Assembly: GCA_002421825.1 (NCBI GenBank)
Contig: DISR01000033.1
Location: forward strand, 1-8,724
Length of the DNA: 8,724 bases
Reading direction: 5' to 3'
DNA from: Thiobacillus sp. UBA6205
Lineage (GTDB): Bacteria > Pseudomonadota > Gammaproteobacteria > Burkholderiales > Thiobacillaceae
In this document: in pieces, positions 1-5,238 of the stretch
How the letters are laid out: the number at the start of each line of letters is the position of its first letter
How positions within the stretch are numbered: position 1 is the first letter of the stretch
The notes under the pieces: model-generated
Seen by the model: only the letters and a program-made list of their open reading frames with translations
Databases searched by the model: none
Told to the model about the DNA's origin: nothing
Translations under genes and position numbers: made by a program

Positions 1-364
1 CTGAGAAAGGCCGTCGCCAGTTACCAGCAACGGCAAAACGCACCAACCGAAAACCGGGCTAACTGCCCACAACCAAATACCGAGTGACTGCCTTTCCCGC
101 GGAAACCGCACGGATGCCATGTCGGCCGGGGCCGTTCCGGCTATTGCCCAAACTGTCTGCGTGCATAACCGCCTCAGGCGCTTCTGCTGATTTTCATGGC
201 GCCGTGCCTGCCCGTACGGACGTTCGCCTCAGTAGCCTGGAATTGTTGAATGGGTTATTGGACAATTCCATCCGTGAGGCGCAGGATATGCCCGCCAGAA
301 AGCCGCAAGCCATCAATGATGGATTTGTGTCGCGAAGCACAGCAAAGAAGTACGGAGACATGAA
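1..364. other. Region without a convincing gene
   Basis: No coding region here is well supported. Frame 1 is open from the window edge to a TGA at 85-87 and would encode 28 polar residues, so it could be the tail of a gene starting outside the window, but nothing identifies it. A GTG-started frame from 84 runs to 434 and overlaps the start of the next gene by 70 bases. Its translation has no recognisable family feature and it lacks a clear ribosome site, so I do not call it. The stretch contains a 9-bp inverted repeat (238-270) and, at its end, the ribosome site of the gene at 365. I could not pick out a convincing sigma-70 promoter, although one is expected because the downstream gene has its own terminator. 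Confidence 0.5.
238..270. promoter_or_regulatory. 9-bp inverted repeat, possible operator
   Basis: TGGAATTGT at 238-246 is matched perfectly by its reverse complement ACAATTCCA at 262-270, with a 15-base spacer. The arm centres are 24 bases apart, about two helical turns, which would suit a dimeric regulator. No T-run follows, so it is not an intrinsic terminator. It lies 95 bases upstream of the start at 365 and may control that gene. The role is inferred from symmetry alone, and a chance repeat of this size is possible. Confidence 0.3.
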
Positions 365-778
365 ATGCAAGCAGTGGATTACAGCAACTACAACTTTGGC
401 CAGCGCCTGGATGACTTCACCCGCGAAGTCATGAACCTGGGCGGCGCGCCGCGCAAGGAATCCGACCTGACCGAAGGCCAGAAGGTCTTCCTGCGCGCAG
501 TCAAGCGCGAGAAGATCAAGTACGTCGACCCGCAGCGCCAGGGTTACCCGCACAACCAGCTCGAACAGCTGGAGTCGTTCACCCGCACCATCGGCGACTT
601 GCACAACTCCTATTTCGACGCCGGCATGCACAAGGTCAGCGATTGTCTGTACAACCGCTGGAAATTCCTCTACGAGGAAACCAGGAAGCTGGCCGCGGCC
701 GGCGGCGCCAACAAGCCCTGCTGGGTGGACGTGATCGAGGTCGAGAAATCCGACATGCCGGCTTTCTTCGACGCTTGA
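365..778 (+). CDS. Conserved-looking hypothetical protein, 137 aa, upstream of sat
   Basis: I do not recognise the family. The product is a 137-residue, charged and aromatic-rich soluble protein with no signal peptide or membrane segment. It looks mainly helical in the middle (about residues 34-52 and 62-112). It has two cysteines, Cys94 (SDCLYNRW) and Cys119 (KPCWVDV), too few for a classical metal site, and an acidic/aromatic tail (DMPAFFDA). The ATG at 365 is chosen because GGAG at 354-357 sits 7 bases upstream. The overlapping ATG at 360 would be only 2 bases from that site and opens a 24-codon frame. Third codon positions are strongly G/C, as in the neighbours, which supports real coding. 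A terminator follows at once, so it is probably a single-gene unit rather than part of the sat transcript. A link to sulfur oxidation rests only on position. Confidence 0.8.
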   Translation: MQAVDYSNYNFGQRLDDFTREVMNLGGAPRKESDLTEGQKVFLRAVKREKIKYVDPQRQGYPHNQLEQLESFTRTIGDLHNSYFDAGMHKVSDCLYNRWKFLYEETRKLAAAGGANKPCWVDVIEVEKSDMPAFFDA

Positions 779-798
779 ATCTCCAAAAACCCTTTGGC

Positions 799-824
799 AA
801 GCCCGGAATTCCCGGGCTTTTTTT
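799..824 (+). terminator. Intrinsic terminator after the 137-aa gene
   Basis: AAGCCCGG (799-806) and CCGGGCTT (812-819) form an 8-bp stem with a 5-base loop, and a run of seven T ends at 824. It starts 21 bases after the stop codon at 776-778. It separates this gene's transcript from sat. Confidence 0.9.
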
Positions 825-862
825 GCTTTGGCCGCGAAGTCATGCGCAAGCACGATGCGGCT

Positions 863-899
863 GACCGGTTTTCCTCCTCTTGGGAAAAGAGACCGGTTT
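863..899. promoter_or_regulatory. Paired GACCGGTTT sites upstream of sat
   Basis: GACCGGTTT occurs at 863-871 and again at 891-899, 28 bases apart. Its core ACCGGT is itself palindromic, so the pair reads both as a direct and as an inverted repeat. TTTTCC (869-874) and GGAAAA (883-888) can also pair between them, giving a stem-loop with a 4-base bulge. The block lies about 40-70 bases upstream of the proposed sat -35 box. It could be a twin operator for a transcription factor or an RNA structure of upstream readthrough. Which one is not decidable from sequence. Confidence 0.35.
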
Positions 900-936
900 A
901 TCAAAAATCCCTTATCTCTTAATAAAAACAAACAAT

Positions 937-965
937 TTATCAGCCCGGCGAGGGGTTGCTATGCT
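937..965 (+). promoter_or_regulatory. Candidate sigma-70 promoter of sat (extended -10)
   Basis: TTATCA (937-942) matches the -35 consensus at 4 of 6 positions. A 17-base spacer follows, then TATGCT (960-965, 4 of 6), preceded by the TG of an extended -10 (957-958). Transcription would start near 972, leaving a leader of about 35 bases before the sat ATG at 1007. The AT-rich tract at 897-940 just upstream could act as an UP element. This is a visual match only. Confidence 0.4.
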
Positions 966-1006
966 TCGGCGCTCCAAATACAAGCTTTGATTTCGTAGGA
1001 GATAGC

Positions 1007-2215
1007 ATGTCCAAGTTAGTCCGGCCCCATGGCGGCGGCGACCTCAAACCCCTGCTGCTGGAAGGCGCAGTCCGCGAGGCCGAACTGGCCCGCGCCCAGT
1101 CCCTGCCCAAGCTCAAGATGTCCTCGCGCGAGACGGGCGACCTCATCATGATGGGCATCGGCGGCTTCACCCCGCTGGACGGCTTCATGACCAAGTCCGA
1201 CTGGCAGGGCGTGTGTGACGGCTTCAAGATGGCCAGCGGCCTGTTCTGGCCGATCCCGGTCACCCTGTCCACCGACGACGAATCCATCAAGGAAGGCGAC
1301 GACGTCGCCCTCGTCGATGGCGAGACCGGCGAAATCATGGGCACCATGAAGGTCACCGACAAATACACCATCGACAAGGCCCACGAGTGCATGATGGTCT
1401 ACAAGACCGCCGACATGGAGCACCCCGGCGTCAAGATGGTCATGGCCCAGGGCAAGTACAACCTGGCCGGCCCGGTCAAGGTCCTCTCCACCGGCGGCTT
1501 CAAGGAGAAGTACGGCGAGCAGTTCATGACCCCGGCCGAGACCCGCGCCAGGTTCGAGGAGATGGGCTGGTCCCGCGTTGCCGCCTTCCAGACCCGCAAC
1601 CCCATGCACCGCTCCCATGAGTACCTGGCCAAGATCGCCGTCGAGACCATGGACGGCGTCCTCATCCACTCGCTGCTGGGCGCGCTGAAGCCGGGCGACA
1701 TCCCCGCCGAAGTGCGTTCCGAGGCCATCGGCACCCTGATCAAGAACTACTTCGCCCCCAACACCGCCATCCAGGCCGGCTACCCGCTCGACATGCGCTA
1801 CGCCGGCCCGCGCGAGGCGCTGCTGCATGCCCTGTTCCGCCAGAACTACGGCTGCTCGCACCTCATCGTCGGCCGCGACCACGCCGGCGTGGGCGACTAC
1901 TACGGCCCGTTCGACGCACAGAAGATTTTCGACGAAATCCCGGCCGGCTCGCTGGAAACCAAGAACCTCAATATCGACTGGACCTTCTGGTGCAACAAGT
2001 GCGGCGGCATGGCCAGCCAGCGCACCTGCCCGCACACCAAGGAAGACCGCATCCTGCTGTCCGGCACCAAGGTTCGCGCGATGCTTTCCGAAGGCCAGGA
2101 CCTGCCGGTCGAGTTCAGCCGTCCGGAAGTGGCGGCCGTGTTGAAGAAATACTATGCCGGCCTCACCGCCGAGCAGAACGTCAAGATCGAATTGAAAGGC
2201 CATTCGGCTGCGTAA
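1007..2215 (+). CDS. sat: Sulfate adenylyltransferase (ATP sulfurylase), dissimilatory type
   Basis: A 402-residue cytoplasmic ATP sulfurylase. In a sulfur oxidiser it makes ATP and sulfate from APS and pyrophosphate; the reverse reaction activates sulfate. Its signatures are QTRNPMHRSHE at residues 195-205 (the nucleotide-binding QxRNPxHxxHE motif), GRDHAGVGDYYG at 289-300, and a zinc site CxxC-x8-C with a nearby His (Cys329, Cys332, Cys341, His343). SGTKVRAML at 352-360 completes the active-site end. There is no APS-kinase domain, and the length fits the bacterial/archaeal homo-oligomeric form. The ATG at 1007 is chosen because AGGAG at 997-1001 sits 5 bases upstream. An in-frame TTG at 956 would add 17 residues, overlap the proposed promoter and leave the ribosome site unexplained. 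It lies 198 bases before aprB in the same direction, as expected for genes acting in consecutive steps. Confidence 0.98.
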   Translation: MSKLVRPHGGGDLKPLLLEGAVREAELARAQSLPKLKMSSRETGDLIMMGIGGFTPLDGFMTKSDWQGVCDGFKMASGLFWPIPVTLSTDDESIKEGDDVALVDGETGEIMGTMKVTDKYTIDKAHECMMVYKTADMEHPGVKMVMAQGKYNLAGPVKVLSTGGFKEKYGEQFMTPAETRARFEEMGWSRVAAFQTRNPMHRSHEYLAKIAVETMDGVLIHSLLGALKPGDIPAEVRSEAIGTLIKNYFAPNTAIQAGYPLDMRYAGPREALLHALFRQNYGCSHLIVGRDHAGVGDYYGPFDAQKIFDEIPAGSLETKNLNIDWTFWCNKCGGMASQRTCPHTKEDRILLSGTKVRAMLSEGQDLPVEFSRPEVAAVLKKYYAGLTAEQNVKIELKGHSAA

Positions 2216-2219
2216 CAAG

Positions 2220-2259
2220 CTCCGGATCGAGCGCCGCGCAGCGTGTGCTCGATCCGGAG
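2220..2259 (+). promoter_or_regulatory. 13-bp perfect hairpin just after sat
   Basis: CTCCGGATCGAGC (2220-2232) and GCTCGATCCGGAG (2247-2259) are perfect reverse complements around a 14-base loop, starting 4 bases after the sat stop. No T-run follows (AGTTATCACG), so it is not a classical intrinsic terminator. It may protect the sat 3' end, serve as an RNase III or processing site between sat and aprBA, or be a partial Rho-independent stop. Confidence 0.6.
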
Positions 2260-2263
2260 AGTT

Positions 2264-2301
2264 ATCACGGCGGCAACGCCGTCCGTGATGACGGATTTTA
2301 G
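2264..2301 (+). promoter_or_regulatory. Two alternative hairpins ending in ATTTTAG
   Basis: ATCACGG (2264-2270) pairs with CCGTGAT (2283-2289). Nested inside, CGGC (2271-2274) pairs with GCCG (2278-2281), leaving one bulged T. A competing stem, CCGTC (2279-2283) with GACGG (2290-2294), uses some of the same bases and is followed directly by ATTTTAG (2295-2301). Only one can form at a time, as in attenuators. The U-tract has only four bases, so termination would be partial. Confidence 0.4.
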
Positions 2302-2371
2302 GACTTAAACCTGCCGGAAGCGGATTCGCGATACGCCCCGGCCAAGGTCAGGTAGAAGTTCGAAATACGGA

Positions 2372-2393
2372 CCGCGACGATCGCGGATTTTAG
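2372..2393 (+). promoter_or_regulatory. Hairpin plus ATTTTAG next to the aprB ribosome site
   Basis: CCGCGA (2372-2377) and TCGCGG (2381-2386) form a 6-bp stem with a 3-base loop, followed by ATTTTAG (2387-2393). This is the same tail as in the hairpin at 2279-2301. The palindrome TAGCTAGCTA (2391-2400) then runs straight into GGAG (2401-2404), the aprB ribosome site. The structure is placed to affect either transcription into aprBA or its translation. Confidence 0.4.
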
Positions 2394-2413
2394 CTAGCTA
2401 GGAGACTTAACTA

Positions 2414-2899
2414 ATGCCAACCTACGTTCGTACCGACAAGTGCGATGGCTGCAAGGGTCAGGACAAGACCGCCTGCATGTACATCTGCCCGCACGATCTG
2501 ATGAAGCTGGACAAGGACGGTTCCGAAACCGGTCACGCCATGAAAGCTTTCAACCAGGAGCCCGAGCAGTGCTGGGAGTGCTACTCCTGCGTGAAGATCT
2601 GCCCGCAGCAGGCCATCGAAGCCCGCCACTACGCGGATATCGTGCCCCTGGGCGGTTCCGTTCAGCCCCTGCGCGGCACCGACTCCATCATGTGGACCAT
2701 CAAGTTCCGCAATGGCACCCTGAAGCGCTTCAAGTTCCCGATCCGCACCACCCCGGAAGGCTCCATCGATCCTTACGGCGGCAAGCCGACCGCCTCCATG
2801 GCCAACATCGCCGCTTCCGGTTTCTTCACCGGTTCCGCCGATGGCGGCGTGACCAAGGGCTATCGTGCCGGCAACCCTGCCGAGCTGATCCGCAAGTAA
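2414..2899 (+). CDS. aprB: Adenylylsulfate (APS) reductase, beta subunit
   Basis: A 161-residue iron-sulfur subunit of dissimilatory APS reductase, which passes electrons to or from the FAD of AprA in the cytoplasm. Two ferredoxin-like [4Fe-4S] sites are visible: Cys10-x2-Cys13-x7-Cys21-x3-Cys25 and Cys53-x2-Cys56-x2-Cys59-x3-Cys63. All eight ligands are present, and the wide first cluster is typical of AprB. The C-terminal part (about residues 90-161, including DPYGGKPTASMANIAASG) is the family's tail that wraps around AprA. Length is normal for the family. GGAG at 2401-2404 lies 9 bases before the ATG. aprA starts 28 bases after the stop, so the two are co-transcribed. Upstream lies the hairpin-rich sat-aprB spacer. 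Confidence 0.98.
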   Translation: MPTYVRTDKCDGCKGQDKTACMYICPHDLMKLDKDGSETGHAMKAFNQEPEQCWECYSCVKICPQQAIEARHYADIVPLGGSVQPLRGTDSIMWTIKFRNGTLKRFKFPIRTTPEGSIDPYGGKPTASMANIAASGFFTGSADGGVTKGYRAGNPAELIRK

Positions 2900-2927
2900 T
2901 CCGAGTTTAGAAAAAGAGGTATAGATA

Positions 2928-4949
2928 ATGGCTGGTGAATTTGGAAATCCAGAAATCGTCCAGGAAGAAGTAGACATCCTGATGATCGGCGGCGGCATGG
3001 CCAACTGCGGCGCCGCTTACGAAATCCAGCGTTGGGCTGATGCGGCTGCGGCCGAATCCGGCGTCAACCTGAAAATCAAGCTGGTCGACAAGGCTGCCAT
3101 GGACCGTTCCGGCGCCGTGGCCCAGGGCCTGTCCGCCATCAACACCTACATCGGCACCGAGCAGGATCCCGCCGACTACGCCCGCATGGTCTCCAACGAC
3201 CTGATGGGCATCACCCGCGACGACCTGGCCTACGACCTGGGCCGTCACGTCGACGACTCCGTGCACCTGTTCGAAGAATGGGGCCTGCCCATTTGGAAAA
3301 CCGACGAGAACGGCGAGCGCCACGACGGCTCCAAGGGCCTGCCCGCGCTGAAGGACGGCGGCAAGCCCGTGCGTTCCGGCAAGTGGCAGATCATGATCAA
3401 CGGCGAATCCTACAAGTGGATCGTCGCTGAAGCCGCCAAGAAAGTGCTGGGCATGGACCGCATCGAAGAGCGCGTGTTCATCGTCAAGCTGGTCAACGAC
3501 AAGAACGACAAGAACCGCATCGCCGGTGCTGTCGGTTTCTCCACCCGTGACCACAAAGTCGTGGTGTACAAGGCCAAGGCCATCCTGCTGGCGGCCGGCG
3601 GCTGCGTGAACATCTTCCGTCCGCGCTCCGTGGGTGAAGGCACCGGCCGTGCCTGGTACCCGGTGTGGAACGCCGGCTCCACCTACGCCATGGCTGCCGA
3701 AGCCGGCGCCGAGCTGACCATGATGGAAAACCGCTTCGTGCCCGCCCGCTTCAAGGACGGTTACGGCCCGGTTGGCGCCTGGTTCCTGCTGTTCAAGGCC
3801 CAGGCCACCAACTCGCTGGGCGAAGTGTACATGCAGAAAAACAAGGAAATGCTGAACGACTACCCGCCCTATGGCCAGGCTGCCGTTCCCGCTTCCTGCC
3901 TGCGCAACCATCTCATGCTGAAAGAGATGAAGGAAGGCCGCGGCCCGATCTATATGGACACCGTGACCGCGCTGGCCAAGCTGCGCGAAACCCTGTCCCC
4001 GCGCGAGGTCAAGCACCTCGAAGCCGAAGCCTGGGAAGACTTCCTCGACATGTGCGTCGGCCAGTGCGGTATCTGGGTTGGCGAGAACATCGAGCCCGAG
4101 AAGAAGAACTCCGAGCTGATGCCGACCGAGCCCTACCTGCTGGGTTCGCACTCCGGCTGCTGCGGCATCTGGACCTCCGGCCCGACCGACGTCGGCGCTC
4201 CCACCACCGAAGATCATCCCGACAAGGACAAGATCCCCGCGCACCTGCCGCAAGGCTGGAACTGGGGCTACCGCGGCATGACCACGGTGAAGGGTCTGTT
4301 CACCGCCGGCGACGGCGTGGGCGCTTCCGGCCACAAGTTCTCCTCCGGCTCGCACGCCGAAGGCCGCATGTGCGCCAAGTCCATGGTCAAGTACTGCGTC
4401 GACAACAAGGACATGAAGGTCGAGCTGGACACCGATCCCGCCACCCTGGTGGACGAGATCTACCGTCCGGTGCGCACCTACCTGGAGTTCAAGGACTACA
4501 CCACGGCAATTGACGTGAACCCCAACTACATCACCCCCAAGATGCTGCAGTTCCGTCTGCAGAAGATCATGGACGAGTACGTTGCGGGCGTGGCCACCTA
4601 CTACACCACCAACGAGAACATGCTCAAAGTGGCGCAGGACAAGCTGGACATGCTGAAGGAAGACGCCATGAAGATGCGTGCGAAAGACCTGCACGAACTC
4701 CTGCGCGCCTGGGAAAACTACCACCGTATCCTGACGGCGGAAGCCCACCTGCAGCACATCCTGTTCCGTCAGGAAAGCCGCTACCCCGGCTTCTACTACC
4801 GCATGGACAAGAACTTCGTGGACGAAGAAAACTGGAAGTGCTTCGTGAACTCCGTGTACGACAAGGAAACCAAGAAGTGGAACTGCTTCAAGCGCAAGCA
4901 CTACGACCTGGTCGACAAGTCCAAGCTGTTCAAGCCCGCTGCCCACTAA
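2928..4949 (+). CDS. aprA: Adenylylsulfate (APS) reductase, alpha subunit
   Basis: A 673-residue flavoprotein, the catalytic subunit of dissimilatory APS reductase. In the oxidative direction it joins sulfite and AMP to APS. It belongs to the fumarate reductase/succinate dehydrogenase flavoprotein superfamily. It shows the FAD dinucleotide fold at the N-terminus (GGGMANCG, residues 21-28), RSGAVAQG at 60-67, and the second FAD motif LFTAGDGVGASGHKFSSGSH near 457-476. The family blocks ENRFVPARFKDGYGPVGAWF (267-286) and GSHSGCCGIW (406-415) are intact. His408 and an Arg in the first block probably correspond to the catalytic His398 and Arg265 of the Archaeoglobus enzyme. Start support is AGAGG at 2915-2919, 8 bases upstream. 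No frameshift or truncation is seen. A strong terminator follows. Neither aprM nor qmoABC lies next to it on this side, so the electron acceptor module is not visible here. Confidence 0.98.
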   Translation: MAGEFGNPEIVQEEVDILMIGGGMANCGAAYEIQRWADAAAAESGVNLKIKLVDKAAMDRSGAVAQGLSAINTYIGTEQDPADYARMVSNDLMGITRDDLAYDLGRHVDDSVHLFEEWGLPIWKTDENGERHDGSKGLPALKDGGKPVRSGKWQIMINGESYKWIVAEAAKKVLGMDRIEERVFIVKLVNDKNDKNRIAGAVGFSTRDHKVVVYKAKAILLAAGGCVNIFRPRSVGEGTGRAWYPVWNAGSTYAMAAEAGAELTMMENRFVPARFKDGYGPVGAWFLLFKAQATNSLGEVYMQKNKEMLNDYPPYGQAAVPASCLRNHLMLKEMKEGRGPIYMDTVTALAKLRETLSPREVKHLEAEAWEDFLDMCVGQCGIWVGENIEPEKKNSELMPTEPYLLGSHSGCCGIWTSGPTDVGAPTTEDHPDKDKIPAHLPQGWNWGYRGMTTVKGLFTAGDGVGASGHKFSSGSHAEGRMCAKSMVKYCVDNKDMKVELDTDPATLVDEIYRPVRTYLEFKDYTTAIDVNPNYITPKMLQFRLQKIMDEYVAGVATYYTTNENMLKVAQDKLDMLKEDAMKMRAKDLHELLRAWENYHRILTAEAHLQHILFRQESRYPGFYYRMDKNFVDEENWKCFVNSVYDKETKKWNCFKRKHYDLVDKSKLFKPAAH

Positions 4950-4970
4950 GCAGCTGACTTTGCAGTAACT

Positions 4971-5001
4971 AAAACGGGCGCCGCAAGGCGCCCGTTTTTT
5001 T
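4971..5001 (+). terminator. Strong intrinsic terminator after aprA
   Basis: ACGGGCGCC (4974-4982) and GGCGCCCGT (4987-4995) form a 9-bp GC-rich stem on a GCAA tetraloop. The flanking A and T runs extend the pairing to 12 bp (from 4971), and seven T end at 5001. It begins 22 bases after the aprA stop and should insulate the sulfur genes from the pilus genes. Confidence 0.95.
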
Positions 5002-5009
5002 GCGCAAAG

Positions 5010-5126
5010 CAAAAGGCAAAAATTAAAAAGCAAAATTCAAAATTGAAAACCGCAAAGTTGGCAGCTGGCCTTTTGCCTTTTGCCTTTTGCCTTTTGCCTT
5101 TTGCCTTTTGCCTTTTGCCTTTTGCC
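5010..5126. repeat. Gene-less facing pair of GGCAAAA / TTTTGCC repeats
   Basis: The left arm (5010-5035) matches the reverse complement of the arm before mshG (7403-7428) at 25 of 26 positions, and closely matches the arm after mshE (6960-6985). The opposite side is the tandem TTTTGCC array at 5071-5126. AAAAGGCAAAA (5011-5021) pairs perfectly with TTTTGCCTTTT in the array. The 35 bases between the arms (5036-5070) are AT-rich at first and hold no gene. This looks like an empty relative of the four-helix-bundle element further on. It directly follows the aprA terminator. Confidence 0.75.
5071..5126 (+). repeat. Eight perfect tandem copies of TTTTGCC
   Basis: Eight uninterrupted 7-bp units occupy 56 bases, preceded by a partial unit (GGCC, 5067-5070) and followed by a C-rich stretch (5127-5136). 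Perfect identity of all units suggests recent expansion by slippage or active maintenance. It lies between the aprA terminator and the mshE start (5239), in the only interval that can hold the mshE promoter. Confidence 0.97.
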
Positions 5127-5238
5127 TCCCCCCGCCTTTCCCTAGTGCGGGCGGCAATTCGGTGTTAAGTTATCGCCCTGAAAGCCGTTTCTGGCGGCGG
5201 AAAACAAAGAACGAAAAAGCCAATAAACAGGAGAAGCC

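Noticed and set aside
84..434. GTG-started 116-aa frame before and overlapping the 137-aa gene
   Set aside because: No ribosome site was seen, it overlaps a better supported gene by 70 bases, and its composition is unremarkable. A weak possibility remains that part of it is real.
194..931. Long reverse-strand open frame (245 aa) across the 137-aa gene and its terminator
   Set aside because: It is the shadow of a GC-rich coding strand. It crosses a clear forward terminator and has no ribosome site or family features.
956..1006. Upstream TTG start for sat adding 17 residues
   Set aside because: The ATG at 1007 has a well-placed AGGAG and fits the family N-terminus. The extension overlaps the likely promoter.
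2907..5033. 708-codon reverse-strand open frame opposite aprA, and similar ones opposite sat, mshE and mshG
   Set aside because: These mirror genes of certain identity. Their translations are rich in His, Val, Gly and Ala as expected for antisense of GC-rich codons.
5059..5076. Sigma-54-like TGGC...TTGC in front of the heptamer array
   Set aside because: The GG-to-GC spacing is 15 bases rather than the 12 required, and the TTGC is simply part of the repeat.
5010..5126. CRISPR array
   Set aside because: The units are 7 bp and directly abutting, with no spacers and no cas genes.
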